Shown: positions 1 to 8,097 of the stretch, piece by piece
Layout of the letters: the number at the start of each line of letters is the position of its first letter
Position numbering within the stretch: position 1 is the first letter of the stretch
Source: CAVQJU01 sp963755195
GTDB lineage: Bacteria > Acidobacteriota > Vicinamibacteria > Vicinamibacterales > CAVVIG01
DNA length: 64,000 nucleotides
NCBI GenBank assembly: GCA_963755195.1
Contig: CAVWIZ010000001.1
Coordinates: 1,307,140 to 1,371,139 of the forward strand
Direction: 5' to 3'
Notes under the pieces: model-generated
Database searches by the model: none
What the model saw: the letters and a program-made list of their open reading frames with translations, nothing else
Told to the model about the DNA's origin: nothing
Translations under genes and position numbers: made by a program

Positions 1-914
1 GCCGTCAGTTTCTCGATCCAATAGCTCCGCGGCTGCGATCGAAGCCGCCCGGCGACGAGCGGTTTCAGGTCGGCGTACCCGGTGACCCGGCCGCGGTTGG
101 TCGCGAACCGCTCGTCCGCGTCGAGACCGGCCACGTCGCAGAAGCGGCGCCACTGGTCGTCATTGCCCACGGCCAGCACGAACTCGCCGTCTGCCGCCGC
201 GAAGGTTTCGTACGGCACAATCGTGGGATGCCGGTTGCCCAACCGCACCGGAGGCACGTCGGTGGCGAAGTAGATCCCTGCCTGGTACGTGAGGAGCGCC
301 GCCACGGTGTCGAGCATGCTGATGTCCACCAGCTGTCCACGGCCGGTGCGTTCACGCGCGTAGAGCGCGAGCGTGATTCCCTGAGCGGCGAACATGCCGG
401 TGACGATGTCGGCAATCGCGACGCCGACACGCACCGGCGGGCCGTCCGGCGCGCCGGTGATGCTCATGAGGCCGCCCTCCGCCTGCAAGACCGCGTCGTA
501 TCCAGCCTCCAGGCGGCGCGGCCCGGTCTGTCCGAAGCCCGACACCGAGCAGTAGACGAGTCGCGGGTGTTGCGGCGCGAGCGACGCGTAGTCGAGTCCG
601 AGGCGACTGAGTGTCCCGGGCCGGAAGTTTTCGACCACGACATCGCTCTTGGCGATCAGTTGATCGAGAAGCGCCCGGCCCTCGGCCTGCTTGAAGTCGA
701 GCGTGACGCTCTCCTTGTTGCGGTTGATGCTGAGGAAGTACGCGCTCTCGCCGCCGACAAACGGAGGACCCCAGTGTCGCGTGTCGTCGCCGCCTCGCGG
801 CTGCTCGATCTTGATGACGCGCGCGCCCATGTCGGCGAGCAGCATTGTGCAATACGGTCCTGAAAGCACGCGGGTCAAGTCGAGGATGGTGATACCGGCC
901 AACGGACTCGTCAT
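1..914 (-). CDS. CaiB/BaiF family CoA transferase (3' end outside window)
   Basis: Class III CoA transferase, moving CoA between carboxylic acids. Reading the minus strand from the ATG at 914 gives an open frame of 304 codons that runs off the left edge. The N-terminus shows the family pattern (DLTRVLSGPY, then a KIEQPRGGDDTR stretch) and VVVENFRPG around residue 95. Asp169 lies in a VGVAIADIVTG segment and matches the catalytic Asp169 of formyl-CoA transferase. Family members are about 400 residues, so roughly 100 are missing. The substrate cannot be told. It is divergent from the FGE-like gene. Confidence 0.9.
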   Translation of the reverse strand, partial: MTSPLAGITILDLTRVLSGPYCTMLLADMGARVIKIEQPRGGDDTRHWGPPFVGGESAYFLSINRNKESVTLDFKQAEGRALLDQLIAKSDVVVENFRPGTLSRLGLDYASLAPQHPRLVYCSVSGFGQTGPRRLEAGYDAVLQAEGGLMSITGAPDGPPVRVGVAIADIVTGMFAAQGITLALYARERTGRGQLVDISMLDTVAALLTYQAGIYFATDVPPVRLGNRHPTIVPYETFAAADGEFVLAVGNDDQWRRFCDVAGLDADERFATNRGRVTGYADLKPLVAGRLRSQPRSYWIEKLT

Positions 915-990
915 GGTCCTGGACTATACTGGCTTTTTGGTGAAACCAGTGACTGCGGGGGCGGCCAAGACGGCTGTGTTCGAACGCCCG

Positions 991-1779
991 ATGACGCTTG
1001 TGGCTGCTCCAAATCTCGCCCGAATACCAGCCGGCGATTTCCTCATGGGCGCGGCCGACGCCGAGGCGGACGAGCGTCCCCTCCATCGCGTCACCCTCAG
1101 CGAATTTTTCATCGATCGGTTCCCCGTGACCAACGACGAGTACGCGAGGTTCGTCCGAGCGACCGGACATCCCGCGCCGTCGATTCGCGGGCTGCCGCTC
1201 GTCGCGTCCGGCGGCCGCGACAGCGTGTTCAAGGAGCTCGCCGCGCCGTACATCTGGCACGACGGCGAGCCGCCGCCGGCGCACGGCAATCACCCCGTGG
1301 TCCTCGTTCGCTACGACGACGCGATAGCGTATTGCGCGTGGCTGTCAGGCACGATCGGCCGCGAAGTGCGGCTGCCGACCGAGGCCGAGTGGGAAAGAGC
1401 CGCTCGCGGCGGCTCCGAAGGGCAGCGGTACTCGTGGGGCGACGACATGAACTCCGGGAACTGTAACTTTCTTACCGACCCCGCGGTCAAGCATCAGCGA
1501 GGAACGCGGCCGACGGGCACGTATCCGCCCAACGCGTTCGGGTTGTACGACATGATTGGGAACGTCTGGGAATGGGTGTCGGATTGGTACGGCGCCGAAT
1601 ACTACGGGTCAGGTGACGTCAAGGATCCGCGCGGTCCCGACACCGGCAACCTGCGTCTCGTTCGCGGCGGCTCCTGGGTGAACGACGACGTTCGGATGTT
1701 GCGATGTGCGTACCGGCACAAGGTACCACCCGACACCTACGCGTACAGCGTCGGCTTTCGCATTGTTTGCGCCGCCTGA
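991..1779 (+). CDS. Formylglycine-generating-enzyme (SUMF1) fold protein, probably not a true FGE
   Basis: A 262-residue protein with the FGE-sulfatase (SUMF1) fold. Seen are an N-terminal IPAGDFLMGA, FFIDRFPVTNDEYA, RLPTEAEWERAARGG and YDMIGNVWEWVSDWYG, ending RLVRGGSW...GFRIVCAA. In true formylglycine-generating enzymes two cysteines in the GGS...C....C segment do the chemistry. Here that segment reads SWVNDDVRMLRC, so the first cysteine is absent. A structural or regulatory role, or another oxidation, is more likely than sulfatase activation. The start at 991 is chosen because upstream in-frame codons overlap the divergent gene; an ATG at 913 is also in frame. Confidence 0.8.
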   Translation: MTLVAAPNLARIPAGDFLMGAADAEADERPLHRVTLSEFFIDRFPVTNDEYARFVRATGHPAPSIRGLPLVASGGRDSVFKELAAPYIWHDGEPPPAHGNHPVVLVRYDDAIAYCAWLSGTIGREVRLPTEAEWERAARGGSEGQRYSWGDDMNSGNCNFLTDPAVKHQRGTRPTGTYPPNAFGLYDMIGNVWEWVSDWYGAEYYGSGDVKDPRGPDTGNLRLVRGGSWVNDDVRMLRCAYRHKVPPDTYAYSVGFRIVCAA

Positions 1780-1800
1780 GCGAAGACCGAAGAGATGAGT

Positions 1801-1934
1801 GCGAGACCTGTAAAAAGCGCGAGCGAACGCCGTGCGAGACCTGTAAAAAGCGAGCCGGCGAACGCCGTGCGAGACCTGTAAAAAGCGAGCGCGAACGCCG
1901 TGCGAGACCTGTAAAAGCGAGCCGGCGAACGCCG
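1801..1934. repeat. Four tandem 33-35 bp direct repeats
   Basis: Four consecutive units at 1801-1833, 1834-1868, 1869-1901 and 1902-1934. Each begins GCGAGACCTGTAAAAAGCG (the fourth has one A fewer) and ends GAACGCCG, with a variable GAGC/GAGCCGGC core. The array fills the gap between the FGE-like gene and the glycosylase, ending 16 bp before its start. There are no spacers, so it is not a CRISPR array. Confidence 0.85.
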
Positions 1935-1950
1935 GCGAGCGTGCTAAACA

Positions 1951-2655
1951 ATGACGCCTGCGGATTACCAGAAAGCCCGCCTTCTCCTCATGCGTCGCGA
2001 CCCTGTCCTGGGCGCGGCCATCAAGCGCATCGGGTCCTGTGCCCTCGCCGAACGGCAGCGCAAGGATCATCTCACCGCCCTCATCGGCGCCATCGTCAGC
2101 CAGCAGCTCTCGACGAAGGCGGCCGCGACGATTTTCGGGCGGTTCGCGGCCCTCTTTCCCGGCGGTGAGATCCCGCATGCGGGCGCGATCAACGACGTCA
2201 GCGACACTGCGCTGCGCGGTGTGGGCTTGAGCGGACAGAAGGTCGGTTACGTGCGCGACCTCTGTTCGCGAATTTCCGACCGGCGGCTGCAGCTCGACGA
2301 GCTTGACGCGCTCGAGGACGATCTGGTCGTCGAACGGCTGACCGCTGTCAAAGGGTTCGGGCGCTGGACCGCCGAGATGTTCCTGATGTTCCGGTTGCAC
2401 CGGCCCGACGTTCTGCCCGTCGGCGATCTGGGCATCGTCACGGCAATACAGCGGCTATATGGATTGCGCAAGCGGCCCGACCCGAAGCGCATTCTGAAAC
2501 TCGGCGAAGCCTGGCGACCATACCGCTCCGTCGCGTCGTGGTACTTGTGGCAGACGCTTCGTGAAACGCCCAACGCGAACGGAAAACGTAAAATGCAAAA
2601 CGGAAAACGCAAGACGGAAAATGCCTCGGCGCGCTCTAAAGAACGCAGCACGTGA
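1951..2655 (+). CDS. DNA-3-methyladenine glycosylase II family (AlkA-like HhH-GPD)
   Basis: Base-excision repair glycosylase that removes alkylated purines. The helix-hairpin-helix motif LTAVKGFGRWTAEMF spans residues 130-144, and the catalytic aspartate of the HhH-GPD family is Asp159 in PVGDLG. The N-terminal part (IGAIVSQQLSTKAA, residues 45-58) matches the family. It is a short form with no N-terminal AlkA domain. The last 25 or so residues are Lys/Arg/Asn-rich and come from the repeat array at the 3' end, so they are probably not functional. Confidence 0.88.
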   Translation: MTPADYQKARLLLMRRDPVLGAAIKRIGSCALAERQRKDHLTALIGAIVSQQLSTKAAATIFGRFAALFPGGEIPHAGAINDVSDTALRGVGLSGQKVGYVRDLCSRISDRRLQLDELDALEDDLVVERLTAVKGFGRWTAEMFLMFRLHRPDVLPVGDLGIVTAIQRLYGLRKRPDPKRILKLGEAWRPYRSVASWYLWQTLRETPNANGKRKMQNGKRKTENASARSKERST

Positions 2656-2690
2656 CGTTTTGCGTTTTCCGTTTTTCGTTTGACGTTCTC
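2579..2690. repeat. A-rich word array with inverted partner between convergent genes
   Basis: At 2579-2622 the word CGGAAAACG(C/T)AA is repeated three times. At 2652-2690 its complement appears as TTTTGCGTTTTCCGTTTTTCG. The two arms can pair into a long imperfect hairpin with T-tracts on either side. It sits between convergent genes, where a bidirectional transcription stop would be expected. Confidence 0.65.
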
Positions 2691-3333
2691 ATGTTTGCAG
2701 CTTGGCCAGCAGCAGCGCGTATCCGACCGCGATGGCGATGAGCGTACCGCGTTCGCTGAACAACGTCTGTCGCCACGAGAACGTGGCGTCGCCCTCTGGG
2801 ATAGATGTCGCGGATTCTACGGATGTCGCGAATGGGGCCGGCGCCTCGGGCGACGCTGCGGCCGCGCGCGCGCGCGTCGGCAGCCATCGTGGAACGCGAG
2901 CGAGATACCGGCGGTAGCTGTCGCCGAGTCTCAACGTCAGCAGTTCTTCTTCCCATCGAACGATTGCGTGGTATTCGAGCGCGAGCAGGACGATGACGGA
3001 GGGCGCGAGCCAGAGCAGCTGGGCGGAGACCGTGAACCCCGTCCATATCGCGACGTTCCCAAGATAGAGCGGGTTGCGAACGAAGGCGAACGGACCGGCG
3101 GCGACGAGCGGCCCGAGCCGGGTGCTGCGCGTGCGTGAAATCGCGCCGATGTGGCGCACGCTCCACAGCCGCAGCGATTCGCCGGCCAGAACAAGCGCGA
3201 AGCCGGCGATCCAGAACGGAGTGGCCGAGGTGGAATCGGGCGCCGGAATGAGAAACAGGAGGGCCGCAAACGGGAGAGGAAGCCACGTCCGCTGCCGAAA
3301 CAACCATCCGCCGACGCGCGTGACAAGGGTCAC
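2689..3333 (-). CDS. Isoprenylcysteine carboxyl methyltransferase-like (ICMT/PEMT) membrane protein
   Basis: A 214-residue protein with four or five hydrophobic segments. The ICMT/phospholipid methyltransferase signature GPFAFVRNPLYLGN is present, followed by EYHAIVRWEEELL and GDSYRRYLARVPRW, which matches the usual R-x-P-x-Y ... EE...Y..Y pattern of the SAM-binding C-terminus. A GTG at 3333 is chosen as start because earlier in-frame ATGs would overlap the opposite-strand cysteine synthase. The substrate in bacteria is unknown, since prenylated proteins are absent. An Ala/Pro-rich stretch separates the core from a last hydrophobic helix. Confidence 0.75.
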   Translation of the reverse strand: MTLVTRVGGWLFRQRTWLPLPFAALLFLIPAPDSTSATPFWIAGFALVLAGESLRLWSVRHIGAISRTRSTRLGPLVAAGPFAFVRNPLYLGNVAIWTGFTVSAQLLWLAPSVIVLLALEYHAIVRWEEELLTLRLGDSYRRYLARVPRWLPTRARAAAASPEAPAPFATSVESATSIPEGDATFSWRQTLFSERGTLIAIAVGYALLLAKLQT

Positions 3334-3359
3334 CCGCCGTTGATTGTACGTCGCCTTTT

Positions 3360-3387
3360 TTGACAGACTTCTGCCCGCTGATATAAT
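3360..3387 (+). promoter_or_regulatory. Sigma-70 promoter for the cysteine synthase/Isc block
   Basis: A perfect -35 TTGACA at 3360-3365 and perfect -10 TATAAT at 3382-3387 with a 16-bp spacer. Transcription should start near 3394, giving a leader of about 25 nt before the cysM ATG. This is the best promoter match in the window. Confidence 0.85.
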
Positions 3388-3418
3388 CCGGACTGGATCA
3401 GTCGTATATCCGAGGCCC

Positions 3419-4351
3419 ATGCCCCCCCCGACCGTCGCACCGACCATTGGCGTTTCCGTGCTCGATTTGATCGGCCGTACCCCGCTCATTCGTCTGCGGC
3501 AGTTCGAGAAGGAGTGCCCCGGCGTCGAGATTTGCGCGAAGGTCGAAGGCCAGAACCCCGGCGGTTCGGTGAAAGATCGGGCGGCCGCGCGCATGATTGC
3601 CGAAGGGGAGAAGTCGGGCGCGCTCACGCCGGGCCTCACGATCCTGGACGCGACGTCGGGGAATACCGGCATTGCCTACGCCATGATTGGCGCGGCGCGG
3701 GGCTACAAGGTGAAGTTGTGCGTGCCCGCGAACGCGAGCCCCGAGCGCAAGCTCATTCTGCGGGCCTTCGGTGCAGAGCTCGTCCTGACGAGCCCGCTCG
3801 AGAGCACCGACGGGGCGATTCGCGAAGCGCGGCGGTTGAAGGCCGAGGATCCTGACCGCTATTTCTATCCCGATCAGTACAACAATGACGGAAACTGGCT
3901 TGCGCACTACGATACGACGGCGCCCGAGATCCTCGAGCAGACGAGCGGCAGCCTGACGCACTTTGTCGCCGGGCTCGGCACGAGCGGGACGTTCGTGGGC
4001 ACCGCCAGGCGGCTGCGGAAGTTCAGCCCCGCCATCAAGCTGATTTCGTTTCAGCCGGCGACGGCGTTTCACGGCCTCGAAGGTCTGAAGCACATGGAGT
4101 CGGCGATCGTGCCGGGGATCTACGATCCGTCGCTGGCCGACGAGGATCTTCGCGTCGAGAGCGAGGACGCGTTCGAGATGGTGCGGCGGCTGGCTCGCGA
4201 GGAAGGCGTCATGGCGGGCATTTCGTCGGGCGCGGCCCTGGCGGCGACGCTGCAGGTGGCGCGCCGTCTCGATCGCGGCCTCGTCGTGACCGTGTTTCCC
4301 GACGGCGCCGAAAAGTATCTGACGGAGAAGTTCTGGACCACGGATATCTGA
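3419..4351 (+). CDS. cysM: Cysteine synthase (CysM type, PLP-dependent)
   Basis: O-acetyl- or O-phosphoserine sulfhydrylase of 310 residues. The PLP lysine is Lys52 in NPGGSVKDRAA, and the substrate loop SGNTG is at 80-84. The glycine-rich phosphate loop (GLGTSGT) and a final GISSGAAL are present. The next genes encode a JAMM protease and a sulfur-carrier fusion. In Mycobacterium tuberculosis CysM works with the sulfur carrier CysO and the JAMM protease Mec+. By analogy this enzyme probably takes sulfur from a protein thiocarboxylate rather than sulfide. Confidence 0.93.
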   Translation: MPPPTVAPTIGVSVLDLIGRTPLIRLRQFEKECPGVEICAKVEGQNPGGSVKDRAAARMIAEGEKSGALTPGLTILDATSGNTGIAYAMIGAARGYKVKLCVPANASPERKLILRAFGAELVLTSPLESTDGAIREARRLKAEDPDRYFYPDQYNNDGNWLAHYDTTAPEILEQTSGSLTHFVAGLGTSGTFVGTARRLRKFSPAIKLISFQPATAFHGLEGLKHMESAIVPGIYDPSLADEDLRVESEDAFEMVRRLAREEGVMAGISSGAALAATLQVARRLDRGLVVTVFPDGAEKYLTEKFWTTDI

Positions 4352-4352
4352 A

Positions 4353-4847
4353 ATGTCGTCTGAAATATCGTCTGAAATGTCGTCTGAGATGCCGCCTGAG
4401 TTGAAGCGACAGCCGTTTCGCGTGGACGCCGCCGTCGAGCGCGAGATTCGCCGCCACGGCGAGGAAACGTACCCGCACGAGTGTTGCGGCGCGCTTGTTG
4501 GGAGCGCTGGCCGCGCCACGGCGACCGTCGCGCTGCCGAACACGACGGAGGAGGGCCCGCGGCGGCGCTTTCTCGTCCGCCCGTCCGATTACCGGCTGGC
4601 GGAGCAGAAGGCGACCGAGCTTGGCGGCGAGCTGCTCGGGTTCTATCACTCGCATCCCGATCATCCGGCACGGCCGTCGCAGTTCGATCTGGATCACGCG
4701 TGGCCGACGTTCGCGTACATCATCGTCGCCGTGGCCGGGGACGGCACGGCCCGCGGAAGCGCCGGCGCGAAGGCGGGAGACATGACAGTGTGGTTTCTGA
4801 AAGAAGATCGTTCGACATTTGAAGAGGGCGAGCTCAATGCCAATTAG
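4353..4847 (+). CDS. JAMM/MPN metalloprotease (Mec+-like, M67 family)
   Basis: Zinc peptidase of 164 residues. JAMM ligands and catalytic residues are visible: Glu43 in HECCG, His99 and His101 in FYHSHPDHP, then Ser109 and Asp112 in SQFD. Related enzymes cleave after the terminal Gly-Gly of ThiS/MoaD-like carriers and release cysteine from CysO. It starts one base after the cysM stop and overlaps the next gene by 11 bp. The first 13 residues come from a 12-nt repeat (MSSEISSEMSSEM), so translation may instead begin at 4377 or 4389. Confidence 0.88.
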   Translation: MSSEISSEMSSEMPPELKRQPFRVDAAVEREIRRHGEETYPHECCGALVGSAGRATATVALPNTTEEGPRRRFLVRPSDYRLAEQKATELGGELLGFYHSHPDHPARPSQFDLDHAWPTFAYIIVAVAGDGTARGSAGAKAGDMTVWFLKEDRSTFEEGELNAN

Positions 4848-6294
4848 AATCCTGATTCCAACTCCGCTCCGGCCGTTCACCGACAAGAAGGACGCCGTCG
4901 AAGCGAACGGCAGCACGGTCGGCGAGCTGCTGACTGACTTGACGACGAAACACGCGGGACTCAAGGCGCATCTCTACAACGACCAGGGGAAGCTGCGCAG
5001 CTTCGTCAACATCTACGTGAACGACGAGGACATCCGGTATCTGCAGAAGGAGCAGACGACGGTGTCAGCCGGCGACACCGTGAGCATCATCCCGTCGGTC
5101 GCAGGGGGTGATGCCGGCACAGACACGCTGGCCGCACCGGCCACTCAGCCCCAGCTGACGAACGACGAGATCAAACGCTACAGCCGACACTTGATCATGC
5201 CGGAAGTCGGCATGGACGGTCAGCGCAAGCTGAAGGCTGCCAAGGTGCTGTGCATCGGCGCCGGCGGTCTCGGATCGCCCGTGGCGATGTATCTCGCGGC
5301 GGCGGGCGTTGGCACGCTCGGCATCGTGGACTTCGATGTCGTGGACTTCAGCAACCTGCAGCGGCAGATTCTCCACGGAACGTCCGATGTCGGCAGGTCG
5401 AAGCTCGATTCGGCCAGGGATCGGCTGAAGGATATCAACCCGCTGATCAAAGTCGTCACGCACGACGTGGCGATCTCGTCCGACAACGCGCTCGAGCTGT
5501 TTGCGCCGTACGACATCATCGTGGACGGCACGGACAATTTTCCGACGCGGTATCTCGTGAACGACGCGTGCGTCCTGCTCGACAAGCCGAACGTGTACGG
5601 AAGCATCTTCCGGTTCGAAGGGCAGGCGTCGGTGTTTGCGACAAAGGCGGGCCCGTGCTACCGGTGCCTCTATCCCGAGCCGCCGCCTCCGGGACTCGTG
5701 CCGAGCTGCGCCGAGGGCGGCGTGCTTGGCGTGCTGCCAGGCGTGGTCGGCTGCATTCAGGCGACCGAAGCCATCAAGCTGATCATCGGCGCCGGCGAAC
5801 CGCTTATCGGGCGGTTCCTGATTTTCGACGCGCTCAAGATGAAGTTCCGCGAGCTGAAGCTCCGGAAGGATGCCGACTGCCCGGTGTGCGGCACGCATCC
5901 GACCGTGACCAGGCTGATCGACTACGACCAGTTCTGCGGCATCCACCCCGCCGCGCCGGAGCCGACGCCGAGCAACGCGACTGAGATCACCTCGGTTGAA
6001 CTGAAGAAGCGGCTCGATCGCGGCGACAAGCTGACGATTGTCGACGTGCGCGAACCGCACGAGTATCAGATCAACCAGATTCACGGATCGCTGCTCATCC
6101 CGCTCGGCGACTTCGAGAAGCGCTACACGGAGCTCGACCCGAACGACGAGCTCATCATGCAGTGCAAGGTCGGCGGGCGCAGCGCGAAGGCCGCCGAATT
6201 CCTGCGCTCGAAGGGCTTCAGGAAGGTGTTGAATCTCAAGGGCGGCATCCTGGACTGGATCGACAAGGTTGACCCCAGTCAGCCAAAGTATTAA
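4837..6294 (+). CDS. ThiS/MoaD sulfur carrier - MoeB/ThiF E1 - rhodanese fusion protein
   Basis: A three-domain protein of 485 residues. Residues 1-91 are a ubiquitin-like carrier ending in Gly90-Gly91, followed by a linker. Residues 110-370 are an E1-type adenylating domain with nucleotide loop GAGGLG (141-146) and zinc cysteines in CYRC (274, 277) and CPVC (348, 351). Residues 385-485 are rhodanese with active Cys443 in CKVGGRS. The protein could adenylate the carrier glycine and load sulfur. Because the Gly-Gly is internal, the carrier must first be cut free, plausibly by the JAMM protease just upstream. The ATG at 4837 fits the carrier start; a TTG at 4819 is possible. Confidence 0.9.
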   Translation: MPIRILIPTPLRPFTDKKDAVEANGSTVGELLTDLTTKHAGLKAHLYNDQGKLRSFVNIYVNDEDIRYLQKEQTTVSAGDTVSIIPSVAGGDAGTDTLAAPATQPQLTNDEIKRYSRHLIMPEVGMDGQRKLKAAKVLCIGAGGLGSPVAMYLAAAGVGTLGIVDFDVVDFSNLQRQILHGTSDVGRSKLDSARDRLKDINPLIKVVTHDVAISSDNALELFAPYDIIVDGTDNFPTRYLVNDACVLLDKPNVYGSIFRFEGQASVFATKAGPCYRCLYPEPPPPGLVPSCAEGGVLGVLPGVVGCIQATEAIKLIIGAGEPLIGRFLIFDALKMKFRELKLRKDADCPVCGTHPTVTRLIDYDQFCGIHPAAPEPTPSNATEITSVELKKRLDRGDKLTIVDVREPHEYQINQIHGSLLIPLGDFEKRYTELDPNDELIMQCKVGGRSAKAAEFLRSKGFRKVLNLKGGILDWIDKVDPSQPKY

Positions 6295-6297
6295 TAT
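6269..6297 (+). promoter_or_regulatory. Candidate promoter for the isc genes
   Basis: TTGACC at 6269-6274, a 17-bp spacer and TAATAT at 6292-6297, lying in the end of the preceding gene and 50 bp before iscR. A short imperfect dyad (GGACTGTTACGGTC) follows at about 6299-6312 and could be a regulator site. No operator consensus was tested. Confidence 0.45.
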
Positions 6298-6349
6298 CGG
6301 ACTGTTACGGTCGTATTTCGAAAGCGGGGTCGGGCACGCGAGAAACACC

Positions 6350-6814
6350 ATGCTGAGGCTCTCAAAAAAGGCCGATTACGCGCTGATCGCCATGAAACAC
6401 CTGGCGCTTCGGGGCGATCGGGGCTCGTCGAGCGCCCGCGAAATTGCCGAGCAGTACGACATCCCGATCGAATTGATGGCGAAAGTGCTGCAGCGCCTGG
6501 TACGACGAGGCCTGCTGGCGTCGCACCAGGGCACGCGCGGGGGTTACGAGCTGGCGCGCCGGCCGATCCAGATTTCAGTCGCCGACGTGATTCAGGCGAT
6601 CGAAGGTCCGGTGACGGTGACGGCCTGTTCGACCGACGATGGGCAGTGCGAGCAGTTTGCGAAATGCAACGTGCGCGATCCGCTCTGGAGGGTGCGCGAA
6701 CGGATTCTATCGGCGCTCGGCGAATGCACGATTGCCGAGCTGGCGTCTGAACCGCCCCAAGGGTCACCGTCGCCCGGGCCGGCACACACGACGGTGTTGC
6801 TGACGAATTTGTGA
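6350..6814 (+). CDS. iscR: Rrf2 family regulator with [2Fe-2S] cysteines (IscR-like)
   Basis: A winged-helix regulator of 154 residues. It begins MLRLSKKADYAL and has the recognition-helix and wing pattern LASHQGTRGGYELAR typical of Rrf2. Three cysteines at 93, 100 and 106 match the IscR cluster-binding arrangement (IscR uses 92, 98 and 104). Its position at the head of the isc genes implies that it senses Fe-S status and represses the operon when clusters are plentiful. Confidence 0.9.
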   Translation: MLRLSKKADYALIAMKHLALRGDRGSSSAREIAEQYDIPIELMAKVLQRLVRRGLLASHQGTRGGYELARRPIQISVADVIQAIEGPVTVTACSTDDGQCEQFAKCNVRDPLWRVRERILSALGECTIAELASEPPQGSPSPGPAHTTVLLTNL

Positions 6815-6866
6815 CAGGGGTCAAATTGCTGGATTGCGGACACGCTGGTCCGCCGCGAGAAAACCG

Positions 6867-8096
6867 ATGGCTGTAAAGCTTCCGATCTACATGGATTACC
6901 ACGCCACGACGCCGGTCGACCCTCGCGTCGTCGAGGCGATGCTGCCGTATTTCACCGAGCACTTTGGCAACGCGGCGAGCCGGAACCATCCGTTCGGGTG
7001 GGAAGCCGAGGAAGCGGTGGACAAGGCCCGGAAGCAGGTGGCCGATCTCATCGGCGCGAACGCGAAGGAGATTGTCTTCACGAGCGGCGCCACCGAATCG
7101 GACAACCTCGCGATCAAGGGCGCGGCCGAGATGTATCGCGAGAAGGGCAATCACATCATCACGTGCGTCACCGAGCACAAGGCGGTCATCGACACGTGCA
7201 AGCGTCTCGAGAAGGAAGGCTTCCGCGTCACGTATCTGCCCGTGCAGAAGGACGGCCGGATCAACCTCGACGAGCTGCGCGCGGCGATCTCCGACAAGAC
7301 GATTCTCATCTCGATCATGGCGGCGAACAACGAGATCGGCGTCATTCAGCCGGTCGCCGAAATTGGCGCGATCGCGAAGGAGAAGGGGATCCTGTTCCAC
7401 ACCGACGCGGTGCAGGCGGTGGGGAAGATTCCGTTCAACGTGAACGACCTGAAGGTCGACATGGCGTCGATCAGCGCGCACAAGATGTACGGGCCGAAAG
7501 GCGTGGGCGCGCTCTACGTGCGCAGGCGCAATCCGCGCGTGCTGCTCGCACCGCAGATCGACGGCGGCGGCCACGAGCGCGGCATGCGCTCCGGCACGCT
7601 GAACGTCCCGGGCATCGTGGGCTTCGGCAAGGCCGCCGAGCTCTGCAGGCTGGAGATGGCGGCTGACACGGCGCGGCTGAGCGCCTTGCGCGACCGGCTC
7701 AATACGCGCCTGCACAAGGGTCTCGACGAAATCTACATCAACGGGTCGGTCGAGCACCGGCTGCCGCACAACCTGAATATCAGCTTCGCCTACGTCGAAG
7801 GCGAATCGCTCCTGATGGGCATCAACGACGTGGCGGTGTCTTCGGGATCGGCGTGCACGTCGGCCAGTCTCGAACCGTCCTATGTGCTCAAGGCGCTCGG
7901 CGCCGGCGACGACCTCGCGCACTCCTCGATTCGCTTCGGCCTCGGCCGCTGGTCGACCGAGGAAGAGGTCGACTACGTGGCGGACAAACTGACGAATGTG
8001 GTGACACGGCTGCGCGAGATGTCGCCGCTCTACGAGCTGGCGAAAGAAGGCGTGGATCTTTCAACGATGCAGTGGCAAACGGAAGGACAGCACTGA
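6867..8096 (+). CDS. iscS: Cysteine desulfurase IscS
   Basis: PLP enzyme of 409 residues converting cysteine to alanine and a persulfide for cluster assembly. PLP Lys206 lies in SAHKMYGPKG, and the persulfide cysteine is Cys330 in SSGSACTSASLEPS, the group I loop. The sequence begins MAVKLPIYMDYHATTPVDP. The following iscU starts one base after the stop codon. Confidence 0.97.
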   Translation: MAVKLPIYMDYHATTPVDPRVVEAMLPYFTEHFGNAASRNHPFGWEAEEAVDKARKQVADLIGANAKEIVFTSGATESDNLAIKGAAEMYREKGNHIITCVTEHKAVIDTCKRLEKEGFRVTYLPVQKDGRINLDELRAAISDKTILISIMAANNEIGVIQPVAEIGAIAKEKGILFHTDAVQAVGKIPFNVNDLKVDMASISAHKMYGPKGVGALYVRRRNPRVLLAPQIDGGGHERGMRSGTLNVPGIVGFGKAAELCRLEMAADTARLSALRDRLNTRLHKGLDEIYINGSVEHRLPHNLNISFAYVEGESLLMGINDVAVSSGSACTSASLEPSYVLKALGAGDDLAHSSIRFGLGRWSTEEEVDYVADKLTNVVTRLREMSPLYELAKEGVDLSTMQWQTEGQH

Positions 8097-8097
8097 C

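Noticed and set aside
352..1293. Arg-rich minus-strand frame across the first kilobase
   Set aside because: Shadow of the CoA transferase and FGE-like genes; no family pattern and typical high-GC antisense composition.
1801..1934. Possible CRISPR array
   Set aside because: Units are contiguous with no spacers, only four copies, and no cas genes nearby.
1609..2400. Minus-strand frame with FLQVSHGVR repeats
   Set aside because: Made of the 33-35 bp tandem repeat and the complement of the glycosylase gene.
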